From Pseudomonas triticifolii (GTDB taxonomy: Bacteria; Pseudomonadota; Gammaproteobacteria; Pseudomonadales; Pseudomonadaceae), in assembly GCF_014358015.1 (NCBI RefSeq), contig NZ_JACONV010000013.1, forward strand, positions 62,001-126,000: a stretch of 64,000 nucleotides of DNA, given 5' to 3'. The position numbers were made by a program, and so were the translations under genes. The notes beneath the pieces are model-generated. The model saw nothing but the letters and a program-made list of their open reading frames with translations. It had not been told where the DNA came from and did no database searches. This document shows positions 43,741 through 53,109 of this stretch, one piece after another (the first letter of the stretch is position 1; each line of letters starts with the position of its first letter).

Positions 43741-45051
43741 ATGCTTCGCGCCTTGATCGCCCTTGTTCTGATCTGCCTGCTCAATCCGGCATTCGCCGAA
43801 GATGAGCGTGTGCAAACCCAAAAACAGATAGATGCTGCGCGTCAGGATGTGGCGGAACTGCAGAAAGTCCTGAACAAGCTTCAGGAAGAACGCACAGGCG
43901 TCCAGAAGGACCTGCGCACCACTGAAACGGAAATGGGCAAGCTGGAAAAGCAGGTCGAGGTCCTGCAAAAGGAACTAAAAAAGACCGAAGCCGAGCTGAC
44001 AAAGCTCGACAGTGAGAAAAAAAAACTGAATAGCGCCAAGGTCGAGCAACAACGTCTGATCGCGATTCAGGCCCGCGCCGCCTACCAGAGTGGCCGCCAG
44101 GAATACCTCAAGCTGTTGCTCAACCAGCAGCACCCCGAAAAATTCGCCCGCACCCTTACGTATTACGATTACCTGAGCCAGGCGCGCCTGGAACAGTTGC
44201 GCAACTTCAATGAAACACTGCGTCAACTGGCCAATGTCGGTAAAGACATCGACCTGCAACAGGCGCAATTGCTGGTTCAGAAGAGCAACCTGGACAGCCA
44301 GACCGAAGAATTGGCCAAGGTTCGCCAGGAACGTCAGCAGGCGTTGGCTAAGCTCAATCAGGACTACAAGGCCCGCGACCAGAAGTTGCAGGCCCGTCAG
44401 CAGGACCAGGCCGATCTGGCCAAGGTGCTCAAGACCATCGAAGAGACGTTGGCCCGACAGGCCCGCGAAGCCGAAGAAGCACGCCAGAAGGCGCTCTTGG
44501 CAGCCAAGGAAGCAGAAGAGAAACGCCAGCGTGAAGCCGAGGCCGTGGCACGCAACAGTAGCAAGAGCGACGATGAACCCGCTCCGCGCCGTCCGGTCAA
44601 AAGCCCCGGCGCGCTGGTTTCCAGTGCCGGCGTTTCGTATGGCGGACCTTTTGCAGAGGCCAAGGGAAAACTTCCATGGCCAATCGATGGTCGACTGCTT
44701 GCACGTTTCGGTGAAGCGCGCGGTGATGACGAGCGGACCAAATGGGACGGCGTCATGATCAGCGCTGCGGCCGGAAGCCAGGTACATGCGGTGCACGGCG
44801 GTCGGGTGGTGTTTGCCGACTGGTTGCGCGGCGCGGGTCTTCTGGTCATTCTCGACCACGGTAATGGCTATTTGACCCTGTACGGACACAATCAAAGCCT
44901 GCTCAAGTCGGCAGGCGACATCGTAAAAGCCGGTGAAGCGATTTCCACCGTAGGCAACAGCGGCGGTCAGGACACATCAGCGTTGTACTTTGCTATTCGT
45001 CAGCAGGGTCGCCCCAGCGATCCAGCCCAATGGTGCCGCACTCAAGGATAA
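43741..45051 (+). CDS. envC: Murein hydrolase activator, EnvC-like
   Basis: A 436-residue periplasmic protein with a signal peptide (MLRALIALVLICLLNPAFA), a long coiled coil (about 25-280, Lys/Glu/Gln-rich heptads) and a C-terminal LytM (M23) domain. The LytM metal ligands are worn: where active enzymes have HxGxD this has KWDGVMI, as in E. coli EnvC. It therefore should activate the amidase AmiA/B family at the septum rather than cut the wall itself. It starts the envC-ctpA-deacetylase set. Confidence 0.9.
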   Translation: MLRALIALVLICLLNPAFAEDERVQTQKQIDAARQDVAELQKVLNKLQEERTGVQKDLRTTETEMGKLEKQVEVLQKELKKTEAELTKLDSEKKKLNSAKVEQQRLIAIQARAAYQSGRQEYLKLLLNQQHPEKFARTLTYYDYLSQARLEQLRNFNETLRQLANVGKDIDLQQAQLLVQKSNLDSQTEELAKVRQERQQALAKLNQDYKARDQKLQARQQDQADLAKVLKTIEETLARQAREAEEARQKALLAAKEAEEKRQREAEAVARNSSKSDDEPAPRRPVKSPGALVSSAGVSYGGPFAEAKGKLPWPIDGRLLARFGEARGDDERTKWDGVMISAAAGSQVHAVHGGRVVFADWLRGAGLLVILDHGNGYLTLYGHNQSLLKSAGDIVKAGEAISTVGNSGGQDTSALYFAIRQQGRPSDPAQWCRTQG

Positions 45052-45084
45052 GTCGGCACCAATATCAGTAGGAGCTCGTTAGAC

Positions 45085-46410
45085 ATGCTGCATTTGTCCC
45101 GCCTCACCTCGCTGGCCCTGGCGATTGCCATCGTTATCGGCGCGCCCTTGGCGCACGCTGCCGAAAAAACCACGCCAGCCACGACAGCAGCAGTCGCCCC
45201 GGCCAACGCCAAGCCGCCGCTGCCGCTCGATGAGCTGCGCACGTTTGCCGAGGTCATGGATCGGGTGAAGGCCGCCTACGTCGAGCCGGTGGACGACAAG
45301 ACCCTGCTGGAAAACGCCATCAAGGGCATGCTCAGCAACCTTGACCCGCACTCTGCCTACCTTGGCCCTGAAGATTTCCAGGAGCTGCAGGAAAGCACCA
45401 GCGGTGAGTTCGGCGGCCTGGGCATCGAAGTCGGCGTGGAGGACGGCATCGTCAAGGTGGTCTCGCCCATCGACGACACCCCGGCTTCGAAGGCAGGCAT
45501 CGAAGCCGGCGACCTGATCGTGAAGATCAACGGCGCGCCGACCCAGGGTCAGACCATGCAGGAAGCGGTCGACAAGATGCGCGGCAAGATTGGCGAAAAA
45601 ATCACCCTGACGCTGGTACGTGACGGCGGCACGCCGTTCGACGTGACGCTGGCGCGCGCGACCATTCAGGTCAAGAGCGTCAAGGCGCAGATGCTGGAGA
45701 ACGGCTACGGCTATATCCGCATCACCCAGTTCCAGGTCAAGACCGGCGATGAAGTCGGCAAGGCGCTGGCCAAGCTGCGCAAGGACAACGGCAAGAAGAT
45801 GAGCGGTCTGATCCTGGACCTGCGCAACAACCCGGGTGGCGTGCTGCAATCGGCCGTGCAAGTGGCTGACCACTTCCTCACCAAGGGCCTGATCGTCTAC
45901 ACCAAGGGCCGCATCGCCAACTCCGAACTGCGCTTCTCGGCCGACCCGGCGGACGCCAGCGAAGGCGTGCCACTGGTCGTGCTTATCAACGGCGGCAGCG
46001 CCTCGGCATCGGAAATCGTTGCCGGTGCCTTGCAGGATCAGAAACGCGGCATCCTGATGGGCACCGACAGTTTCGGCAAAGGCTCGGTGCAAACCGTGCT
46101 GCCGCTGAACAACGACCGCGCCCTGAAGATCACCACGGCGCTGTACTACACGCCGAACGGCCGCTCGATTCAGGCGCAGGGCATCAACCCGGATATCGTG
46201 GTGCGACGCGCCAAGGTCACCAACGAAGTCGATGGCGAGAACTACAAGGAAGCCGACCTGCTCGGTCACTTGGGTAACGGCAACGGCGGCGCAGACAAAC
46301 CGACTCTCAAGGGCGGCGCGGCAGCCAAGGCGCGTCCGCAGGACGATGACTTCCAGCTCAGCCAGGCGCTCAGCCTGCTCAAAGGGTTGAGTATCACGCG
46401 CGGCAACTGA
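45085..46410 (+). CDS. ctpA: C-terminal processing peptidase, S41 family
   Basis: A 441-residue periplasmic protease with a signal peptide, a PDZ domain (GLGIEVGVEDGIVKVVSPIDDTPA) and a Ser/Lys catalytic site: GGSASASEIVAGALQD (Ser) and TDSFGKGSVQTVLPL (Lys). In P. aeruginosa CtpA works with a lipoprotein partner to cut peptidoglycan cross-link hydrolases. It lies 33 bases after envC. Confidence 0.94.
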   Translation: MLHLSRLTSLALAIAIVIGAPLAHAAEKTTPATTAAVAPANAKPPLPLDELRTFAEVMDRVKAAYVEPVDDKTLLENAIKGMLSNLDPHSAYLGPEDFQELQESTSGEFGGLGIEVGVEDGIVKVVSPIDDTPASKAGIEAGDLIVKINGAPTQGQTMQEAVDKMRGKIGEKITLTLVRDGGTPFDVTLARATIQVKSVKAQMLENGYGYIRITQFQVKTGDEVGKALAKLRKDNGKKMSGLILDLRNNPGGVLQSAVQVADHFLTKGLIVYTKGRIANSELRFSADPADASEGVPLVVLINGGSASASEIVAGALQDQKRGILMGTDSFGKGSVQTVLPLNNDRALKITTALYYTPNGRSIQAQGINPDIVVRRAKVTNEVDGENYKEADLLGHLGNGNGGADKPTLKGGAAAKARPQDDDFQLSQALSLLKGLSITRGN

Positions 46411-46413
46411 CGG

Positions 46414-47196
46414 ATGCGGATTCTCTGCCTTCTGCTGTTGGCATTCTCGATCACTGGCGCTGCCCACGCAGCGCCAGCCGAGACCGACGCAAAACCTGCG
46501 AAAGCCTACCTCAGCCTGATCATCGATGATCTGGGCCAGAACCCCGAGCGCGACAGCCGTACGCTGGCGCTTCCGGGCCCTGTGACCCTGGCGATCATGC
46601 CCGACACCCCGCACGCCACCGAGTTTGCCCGCCAGGCCCATCGCGCACGCAAGACCGTGATGCTGCACATGCCCATGGACCCGGCGACCGGCCCCTATGC
46701 CTGGCACCCTGACCTGCCGTTGCCGGAACTTGAAAGCCGCCTGAGTGCTGCGTTGCTCAAAGTGCCGTATGCAGCGGGCATCAACAACCACATGGGCAGC
46801 CGCATGACCGCCGAGCCGGTCGCCATGACCTGGCTCATGGAAGAACTGCAGCGTCGCCATATGTTCTTCGTCGACAGCCGCACCAGCGCCAAGACCGTCG
46901 CCGCCGCCCAGGCGCAACGCATCGGTCTGGCCAGCGTGTCTCGCGATGTGTTTCTGGACGACGAGCGCACCGCCGAAGCCATCACCCGACAGTTGCAGAG
47001 CGCCATCAGACTGGCGCGCAAGCAGGGCTCAGCCGTGGTCATCGGCCATCCCTATCCGGTCACGCTGGATGTGCTGGAACGTGAATTGCCCAAGCTCAAG
47101 GCGCAGGGCATTGAATGGATCGAACTGCGGGAAATGATCGGCCAGCGCGGCAACAAGGCCATGGCCGGTCACGGCAAAGACGGGACCTATCGTTAG
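46414..47196 (+). CDS. Divergent polysaccharide deacetylase (YibQ-like)
   Basis: A 260-residue exported protein with a short signal peptide (MRILCLLLLAFSITGAAHA) and a polysaccharide deacetylase-like fold (YLSLIIDDLGQ, MLHMPMDPATG, GINNHMGSRMT). It begins 3 bases after ctpA and is co-transcribed. Its substrate is unknown; the family often lies next to envC. Confidence 0.88.
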   Translation: MRILCLLLLAFSITGAAHAAPAETDAKPAKAYLSLIIDDLGQNPERDSRTLALPGPVTLAIMPDTPHATEFARQAHRARKTVMLHMPMDPATGPYAWHPDLPLPELESRLSAALLKVPYAAGINNHMGSRMTAEPVAMTWLMEELQRRHMFFVDSRTSAKTVAAAQAQRIGLASVSRDVFLDDERTAEAITRQLQSAIRLARKQGSAVVIGHPYPVTLDVLERELPKLKAQGIEWIELREMIGQRGNKAMAGHGKDGTYR

Positions 47197-47198
47197 GC

Positions 47199-47954
47199 TT
47201 ACAGGTAACGGTCGCGGATTTTCTTCAACTGCCCTTCATCACGCAGGGTGTTCAGCGCCGACTGCAAACGATCGACCACCTCCTGCGGCGTGTCCTTGTT
47301 CAACGCCAGATACAGCTCGGCCGTGTGGAAGCGCAGCACGGTCTTGAGGTCGGTGATGCCTTCCTGCTTGGCCAGATAAAGCCCCACAGGATCAGCCGTC
47401 GCCCAAAGGTCGATCTGTCCGTTGACCAGTTTGCGAGCGTTGTCCTGATCGCGCAGCATCACCACCGGGTCCAGGCCCTTGAGCGCAAGATGCTCGGCCA
47501 CGGCGTCGCCCTTGTAGGCACCGATCTGATAACCCTTGGCCTGCTCCAGACTCGACAGTGCAATCGTGCTGTTGCCGGGTGCCAGCAACACCCAGTCGAC
47601 CGGTCCGAGAGGCCCGACCCACTTGAAAAGCTTTTCACGTTCGGGCGTGCGCACCGTGGAGAACACACCATAGCCGTGCTTCTCCAGCGCAAGCTTGTAG
47701 ACGCGTTCCCAAGGGAAGCGCAGGGTCAGGTTGTAGCCGACACCGGCGCGCTTGAACATTTCGCGAACCACATCGACGGCAATGCCATCGATGTTGCTGT
47801 CCTGCGCGAAGTTCTTGCCATCGATCGCCATGTTGTAAGGCGGGTAATTTTCGGTCAGCAGCACCATGGAATAAGCAGGTGAATCGCTGGCTCGGGCGAC
47901 TTCGCTGAGCAGAACAGCTGCTCCGACCAGTGCGAGAAAAAGACGTTTGAGCAT
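47199..47954 (-). CDS. Orphan periplasmic solute-binding protein (family 3)
   Basis: A 251-residue protein with a signal peptide (MLKRLFLALVGAAVLLSEVARA) and a type 3 amino-acid-receptor fold (LLTENYPPYNM, DGIAVDVVREMFKRAGV, FPWERVYKLALE). No permease or ATPase gene is beside it, so it may share another transporter or act as a sensor part. It converges with the deacetylase gene with two bases between stops. Confidence 0.85.
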   Translation of the reverse strand: MLKRLFLALVGAAVLLSEVARASDSPAYSMVLLTENYPPYNMAIDGKNFAQDSNIDGIAVDVVREMFKRAGVGYNLTLRFPWERVYKLALEKHGYGVFSTVRTPEREKLFKWVGPLGPVDWVLLAPGNSTIALSSLEQAKGYQIGAYKGDAVAEHLALKGLDPVVMLRDQDNARKLVNGQIDLWATADPVGLYLAKQEGITDLKTVLRFHTAELYLALNKDTPQEVVDRLQSALNTLRDEGQLKKIRDRYL

Positions 47955-48191
47955 GTTCCGGCACTCGATCTTGAACGACTGAGTCAGAGTGCCGCGAACC
48001 CGAGGCAGTGTCTAGCCCGCGACTTGAGGATGTCGCTTTCAAGCACATTCCGCCGATGACATACCCCATCGCACCGCCACAAAAAAACCAGCCCCGTTAA
48101 CTATTTACGGCACAGCCTGATTCGAGAAGCGTTTTGATAGGCCGCGTCAGCACGACTGACCCAACACTCTCGACTATCAAAGGAATGATAA

Positions 48192-49706
48192 ATGAGCCTC
48201 AAAAAAAACCTGTACCTGGGCCTGCTGTCGGCCTGCGTATCGGGCATTGCGCTGGCCCAACCAGGCGATTACGGCGACGGTATCGCTGCGTTCGCACCTT
48301 CCGTGCTGCTGGAAAACAAGGATGGCCGTTTCAATCACTGGAACGGTGTCGGTCGTATGGAAAGCCTGGAAAACCGGATGTGCACCGCAGTACTGATCGA
48401 TACCCGAACTGATGCCCATGCCGATGCACCTGCCTATGTACTGAGCAGCGGCCATTGCACCTATGTCCACCCCAGTCAGGCGGCCACGGACCTGGAAATC
48501 GAAGGTCATGTGGAATTCAATTACTTCAAGGACATCCCGCCGGGTAAACGTCCGGTTTATCCATTGAAGAAAATCCACTGGAGCAGCATGCGCGGCGTCG
48601 ACCTCGCATTGCTGGAGTTGCAGGCACCGCTGTCGCGCCTGCTGAAAGACGGCATCACGCCCATGAAACTGTCCGGGGTTACGGCGCAGACGGGCAGCGA
48701 AGTTCTGTCGGTCAGCGCTCCGCTGGCGCCCAACGGTCACACGCTGCGGCTTTCTGCCTGCGAGGTGGACGCGGTCGTGAACATCATCGAGCATCCCTAT
48801 GCGTGGAGCGCGAACCTGCGCAACCGCTGCGAAGACGTACTGCCGGGCAGCTCCGGCAGCCCTTTGATTGATCGTCATACCAACACGATCATCGGCATCA
48901 TGGGCACCGGTACACGGGGCGCCACCGAGCAGAGCCGCTGCTTTGCCGATTCGCCTTGTGAAGTCAGCGATGGCAAGGCCACCTGGTCAGCCGACACCAC
49001 CTACGCCAGCCCGATCGACGTATTGCACGCCTGCTTCGTCGATGGTGTTTTCGAGCGTTCGCTCCCGGCCTGCAGACTGCAGACCGACGCCCAGGTGACA
49101 CTGCCCAACCCGTATTATCAGAAGCACATGATCAGGCTGGAACGCGACGCACAAGGCGCAGTGATTGCGCCACGCTGGGACATGAAGTTCACCATCAACA
49201 CCTCACAGTTCAAATTCAAGACCACCCGCAACCCCAGCCAATGCCGCGAACCGGACGGTTATCGCAGCTCACGGGACGCACGCACCGCGCACATCAATTC
49301 GGTGATCGGCACCGAGCCCGGCTTGTATTCGCTGTGTATCGTCGGCCACAACGGCAACGAGGGCGATCTGCCTGGCGTGCTGGAAAACGCCTTCATTCAC
49401 AGTGTGGAACTGGTGGATTCCGGTGCAACACCTGCGCCTGATGTCACGGTCACGCAACTGGACACTGGCAAGTACCAGGTCACCTTCACCCGCAGCCTGC
49501 CAACACACGCCAGCCATGCCTTCAAGTTCGGCGCACCAGACTCGACCGATTGCGCGGATCCGAATGGCTACAAGACGGTGTACTACAACTTCAACGTCAG
49601 CACACGATTGCTTCCGGCCACGCTGTGTACTGTGGCAAAAGATGCCTCGGGACAGGCTTCCGAGCCTCGTGTCGACAGCCTGACCGCACCCAAAACCGAT
49701 AACTGA
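48192..49706 (+). CDS. Secreted trypsin-like serine protease
   Basis: A 504-residue exported protein with signal peptide MSLKKNLYLGLLSACVSGIALA. The catalytic triad is visible as His88 (SSGHCT), Asp137 (GVDLALLEL) and Ser221 (PGSSGSPL). Several Cys residues fit disulfides. The ~200-residue C-terminal part has two similar segments (around 340-370 and 440-465), each with a Cys and Pro-Asn/Glu-Pro-Asp-Gly-Tyr pattern, which suggests repeated carbohydrate or surface-binding modules. The ribosome site AAAGGA precedes ATG 48192, and a strong terminator follows. Such enzymes in plant pathogens may act on host proteins; that is inference. Confidence 0.85.
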   Translation: MSLKKNLYLGLLSACVSGIALAQPGDYGDGIAAFAPSVLLENKDGRFNHWNGVGRMESLENRMCTAVLIDTRTDAHADAPAYVLSSGHCTYVHPSQAATDLEIEGHVEFNYFKDIPPGKRPVYPLKKIHWSSMRGVDLALLELQAPLSRLLKDGITPMKLSGVTAQTGSEVLSVSAPLAPNGHTLRLSACEVDAVVNIIEHPYAWSANLRNRCEDVLPGSSGSPLIDRHTNTIIGIMGTGTRGATEQSRCFADSPCEVSDGKATWSADTTYASPIDVLHACFVDGVFERSLPACRLQTDAQVTLPNPYYQKHMIRLERDAQGAVIAPRWDMKFTINTSQFKFKTTRNPSQCREPDGYRSSRDARTAHINSVIGTEPGLYSLCIVGHNGNEGDLPGVLENAFIHSVELVDSGATPAPDVTVTQLDTGKYQVTFTRSLPTHASHAFKFGAPDSTDCADPNGYKTVYYNFNVSTRLLPATLCTVAKDASGQASEPRVDSLTAPKTDN

Positions 49707-49710
49707 AACG

Positions 49711-49751
49711 AAAACGAGCGCGCTGACCGGGTCAGCGCGCTCGCTTTTTTT
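49711..49751 (+). terminator. Terminator of the protease gene
   Basis: GAGCGCGCTGACC/GGTCAGCGCGCTC, a 13-bp stem, followed by seven T residues. A strong intrinsic terminator. Confidence 0.9.
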
Positions 49752-49761
49752 CGACGCTGGC

Positions 49762-50532
49762 TCAGCGCATCACGATGCCGCGGCTGGCCATGTAAGCCTT
49801 GGCTTCAGGGACCGTGTATTCGCCGAAGTGGAAAATACTCGCCGCCAGCACAGCGCTGGCGTGACCTTCAAGCACGCCAGCGGCCAGGTGCTCGAGGTTG
49901 CCGACACCGCCCGAGGCGATGACCGGAATGCCCAGCGCATCGCTGATCGCACGCGTGACGCCCAGGTCGAAGCCGCTCTTCATGCCGTCCTGATCCATGC
50001 TGGTCAGCAGGATTTCGCCAGCGCCCAGCTCTTCCATCTTTTTCGCCCAGACCACAGCGTCCAGCCCGGTCGGCTTGCGCCCGCCGTGAGTGAAAATCTC
50101 CCAGCGCGGGGCTTCACCCGGTCCGGAAACCTTCTTGGCGTCGATGGCGACCACGATGCACTGCGAGCCAAAACGGGCCGCAGCTTCACCCACGAACTCG
50201 GGATTGAACACGGCAGCGGTGTTGATCGACACCTTGTCGGCCCCGGCGTTGAGCAGGTTGCGGATGTCCTGCACGGTCCGCACGCCACCGCCGACGGTCA
50301 GCGGGATGAACACCTGGCTAGCCATACGCTCGACGGTATGCAACGTGGTGTCACGGCCGTCGACACTGGCAGTGATGTCCAGAAAGGTGATTTCGTCGGC
50401 ACCCTGCTCATCGTAACGACGAGCGATCTCGACCGGATCACCCGCATCACGGATGTTCTCGAACTTGACGCCCTTGACCACTCGACCGTTGTCGACGTCC
50501 AGGCAAGGGATGATGCGTTTGGCTAGGGCCAC
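49762..50532 (-). CDS. hisF: Imidazole glycerol phosphate synthase, cyclase subunit
   Basis: A 256-residue TIM barrel (MALAKRIIPCLDVDNGRVVKG, DITASVDGRDTTL, VASGGVGNLEHLAAGV). With HisH it makes imidazole glycerol phosphate and AICAR from PRFAR. It is last in the hisBH-DUF2164-hisAF unit. Confidence 0.97.
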   Translation of the reverse strand: MALAKRIIPCLDVDNGRVVKGVKFENIRDAGDPVEIARRYDEQGADEITFLDITASVDGRDTTLHTVERMASQVFIPLTVGGGVRTVQDIRNLLNAGADKVSINTAAVFNPEFVGEAAARFGSQCIVVAIDAKKVSGPGEAPRWEIFTHGGRKPTGLDAVVWAKKMEELGAGEILLTSMDQDGMKSGFDLGVTRAISDALGIPVIASGGVGNLEHLAAGVLEGHASAVLAASIFHFGEYTVPEAKAYMASRGIVMR

Positions 50533-50567
50533 AGAATCGATCTCCGGTTAGTGGAACAGTGCCGTGC

Positions 50568-51305
50568 TCAGCGCTGTTCCCGATCACACAAGGCTTGAGC
50601 CTCGGCCACGTCCAGCGTGCCTTCATAGATGGCGCGACCGGTGATAGCGCCGATGATGCCCGGTGCCCTGGCGTCCAGCAGCGCCTGGATGTCACCCAGG
50701 TTATGGATGCCGCCCGAGGCGATGACTGGAATCCGCGTCGCCGCCGCCAGCGCAGCGGTGAACGGGATGTTGCAGCCCTGCATCATGCCGTCTTTGGCAA
50801 TGTCGGTGTACACGATGGCCGACACGCCATCGGCTTCAAAACGCTTGGCCAGGTCGATGACCTGCACCGAGCTGACTTCAGCCCAGCCGTCGGTCGCCAC
50901 GAAACCGTCCTTGGCGTCCAGGCCGACAATCACTTTGCCGGGGAACGCACGGCAAGCTTCGGCCACGAACTCAGGCTCTTTGACGGCTTTGGTGCCGATG
51001 ATGACGTAGCTCACGCCCGCCTTGACGTAGTGTTCGATGGTTTCCAGCGAGCGAATGCCGCCACCGATCTGGATCGGCAGGTTCGGGTAGCGACGCGCGA
51101 TGGCCGTGACCACGTCACCGTTGACCGGCTGACCTTCGAACGCACCGTTGAGGTCGACCAGATGCAGACGGCGGCAGCCACCTTCGACCCACTTGGCGGC
51201 CATGGCCACCGGGTCATCGGAAAACACTGTGGAATCTTCCATGCGGCCCTGACGCAGACGCACACAGGCGCCGTCTTTAAGGTCGATAGCGGGAATAATC
51301 AGCAT
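50568..51305 (-). CDS. hisA: Phosphoribosylformimino-AICAR-phosphate isomerase
   Basis: A 245-residue TIM barrel (MLIIPAIDLKDGACVRLRQG, IQIGGGIRSLETIEHYV, IASGGIHNLGDIQALL). It isomerises ProFAR to PRFAR. ATG 51305 gives the family's usual start; a longer frame reaches into the spacer. It is 35 bases upstream of hisF. Confidence 0.96.
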   Translation of the reverse strand: MLIIPAIDLKDGACVRLRQGRMEDSTVFSDDPVAMAAKWVEGGCRRLHLVDLNGAFEGQPVNGDVVTAIARRYPNLPIQIGGGIRSLETIEHYVKAGVSYVIIGTKAVKEPEFVAEACRAFPGKVIVGLDAKDGFVATDGWAEVSSVQVIDLAKRFEADGVSAIVYTDIAKDGMMQGCNIPFTAALAAATRIPVIASGGIHNLGDIQALLDARAPGIIGAITGRAIYEGTLDVAEAQALCDREQR

Positions 51306-51328
51306 CGGGAAACCTACTTGTCCGGAAA

Positions 51329-51589
51329 TTAGTTTTTCTCGAGCGCCCACAGGTCACTCTCGATGCTCTCGAACCTCTCCTTGAGGTGCTGCTGAACATC
51401 GAAAATGGCTCGATTGTAGTAATGCGGGGCAATCTCGCGCGTGAACAGCTCAAGCACTTCAGCCACCTCGAACGACCCCAGTTCCAGCTCAAAGCGGTCT
51501 GCAAACAGACGCTTGAGCTGGTCGATCGCCTGTTGTTCGTGCTCGGGCGAGAGGGTCAGGATGGGCGGCTTGGCCTTGGCTTTGCTCAT
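51329..51589 (-). CDS. DUF2164-family small protein in the his unit
   Basis: An 86-residue protein with the DUF2164 pattern (LTLSPEHEQQAIDQLKRLFADRF, ELGSFEVAEVLELFTREIAPHYYNRAIFDVQQHL). It is helical, with no membrane part. It starts 5 bases after the hisH stop and ends 23 bases before hisA, so it is translated with the his genes. DUF2164 has no assigned role. The start is ATG 51589. Confidence 0.85.
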   Translation of the reverse strand: MSKAKAKPPILTLSPEHEQQAIDQLKRLFADRFELELGSFEVAEVLELFTREIAPHYYNRAIFDVQQHLKERFESIESDLWALEKN

Positions 51590-51594
51590 GTCGA

Positions 51595-52233
51595 TTACCA
51601 GCGGCCGTCCCACGCAGCGAAGTTCTGCAACAACTGCAGGCCATGGGTATGGCTTTTCTCCGGGTGAAACTGCACGGCAAAGCGCGAACCGTCGGCCAGC
51701 GCCGCGGCGAAGTCGAGGCCATAACGCCCACGGCCCACCACCTGGCGCTGATTGACGGCGTCGATGTAGTAGCTGTGGACGAAGTAGAAACGCGCCAGAT
51801 CGGGGATGTCGTGCCACAGCGGGTGATCGACCGACTGGGTGACCTGATTCCAGCCCATGTGCGGCACTTTCAAGTGCTCGCCGTCTTCGTGCAGGTCCTT
51901 GCCAAAGAACTTCACCTGGCCTTGGAACATGCCGATGCAATCCACGCCGTCGCTCTCTTCGCTGCTGTCGAGCAAGGCTTGCATGCCGACGCAGATACCG
52001 AGAAACGGACGATCCTTGCTGACTTCCTGCACCAGCGAATCAAAGCCCAGACGACGGATTTCGGCCATGCAGTCGCGAATCGCGCCCACACCCGGAAACA
52101 CCACACGGTCGGCTTCGCGAATCACATCGGCGTCGCTGGTGATCAGCACCCGGCCTGCGCCAACGTGCTCCAGGGCCTTGGCGACCGAGTGCAGGTTGCC
52201 CATGCCGTAATCGATGACCGCCACTGTCTGCAT
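51595..52233 (-). CDS. hisH: Imidazole glycerol phosphate synthase, glutaminase subunit
   Basis: A 212-residue class I glutamine amidotransferase with the catalytic Cys in FLGICVGMQALL and the His/Glu pair in FAVQFHPEKSH. It supplies ammonia to HisF. The start shares a base with the hisB stop (TGATG), so the two are coupled. Confidence 0.97.
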   Translation of the reverse strand: MQTVAVIDYGMGNLHSVAKALEHVGAGRVLITSDADVIREADRVVFPGVGAIRDCMAEIRRLGFDSLVQEVSKDRPFLGICVGMQALLDSSEESDGVDCIGMFQGQVKFFGKDLHEDGEHLKVPHMGWNQVTQSVDHPLWHDIPDLARFYFVHSYYIDAVNQRQVVGRGRYGLDFAAALADGSRFAVQFHPEKSHTHGLQLLQNFAAWDGRW

Positions 52234-52826
52234 CAGAGCACACCCTTGGTGGAAGGCATCTGACCGGCCATGCGCTCATCCAGTTCGACGGCCATGCGCA
52301 AGGCACGGCCAAAGGCCTTGAAGACCGTTTCGATCTGGTGGTGAGTGTTGTGGCCGCGCAGGTTGTCGATGTGCAGCGTCACGTTGGCGTGGTTGACGAA
52401 GCCCTGGAAAAACTCCTGGAACAGGTCAACGTCGAAGCCACCGACGGTTGCACGGGTGTACGGCACATGCATCTGCAGGCCTGGACGACCCGAGAAGTCG
52501 ATGACCACACGCGACAGCGCTTCATCGAGCGGCACGTAGGCATGGCCGTAACGGCGAATACCTTTCTTGTCGCCAATGGCCTGGCTGAATGCCTGACCCA
52601 CAGTGATACCGACGTCTTCCACCGTGTGGTGATCGTCGATTTCCAGGTCGCCCTTGCACTCGATGTCCAAGTCGATCAGCCCGTGCCGGGCGATCTGGTC
52701 GAGCATGTGCTCAAGGAAAGGCACACCGATATCGAATCGGGCCTTTCCGGTGCCATCCAGGTTGATCGAGGCTTTGATCTGGGTTTCCAGAGTATTGCGC
52801 TCGACGTAAGCCTTACGTTCGGCCAT
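52233..52826 (-). CDS. hisB: Imidazoleglycerol-phosphate dehydratase
   Basis: A 197-residue Mn-dependent dehydratase with paired His motifs (FLEHMLDQIARHGLID, DDHHTVEDVGI, HHQIETVFKAF). It is the first gene of this his unit. ATG 52826 is the normal start. There is no HisB phosphatase fusion, as expected in Pseudomonas. Confidence 0.97.
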   Translation of the reverse strand: MAERKAYVERNTLETQIKASINLDGTGKARFDIGVPFLEHMLDQIARHGLIDLDIECKGDLEIDDHHTVEDVGITVGQAFSQAIGDKKGIRRYGHAYVPLDEALSRVVIDFSGRPGLQMHVPYTRATVGGFDVDLFQEFFQGFVNHANVTLHIDNLRGHNTHHQIETVFKAFGRALRMAVELDERMAGQMPSTKGVL

Positions 52827-52961
52827 CACCAGCTCCGCAAAATCATTGGGCGAAAAAGGCGATCATTATAGGCCCAGAACGGCCGCGCATGAAGCAAACA
52901 GACGACAGACAGGGGATTTACTGTACATCGTCCTTTTGCGCCTCGCGGCAAACGCTGGACC

Positions 52962-53049
52962 GTGGGAGCGGACTTGTCCGCGAAAAGGCCGGTACATCCG
53001 CTAAAGCTGCAAGACCTGAGAAACCCAACGCCGGCAAGCCGCCTCCCAC
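52962..53049. repeat. Mixed REP pair
   Basis: The left arm GTGGGAGCGGACTTGTCCGC is of the GGACTTGTCC type; the right arm, complement of GTGGGAGGCGGCTTGCCGGC, is of the GGCGGCTTGCC type. Two REP classes are thus paired. Confidence 0.75.
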
Positions 53050-53109
53050 ATTCTGCGCTGCTGCGAGACCTCATCGCGTCAGGGGCAGAGGACATCGCCC
53101 ACAGGAAAA

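Noticed and set aside
43741..45051. Active LytM endopeptidase
   Set aside because: The metal-binding His residues are absent, as in EnvC, so an activator role is more likely.
45079..46917. A 612-residue frame antisense to ctpA and the deacetylase
   Set aside because: Antisense shadow of two clear genes.
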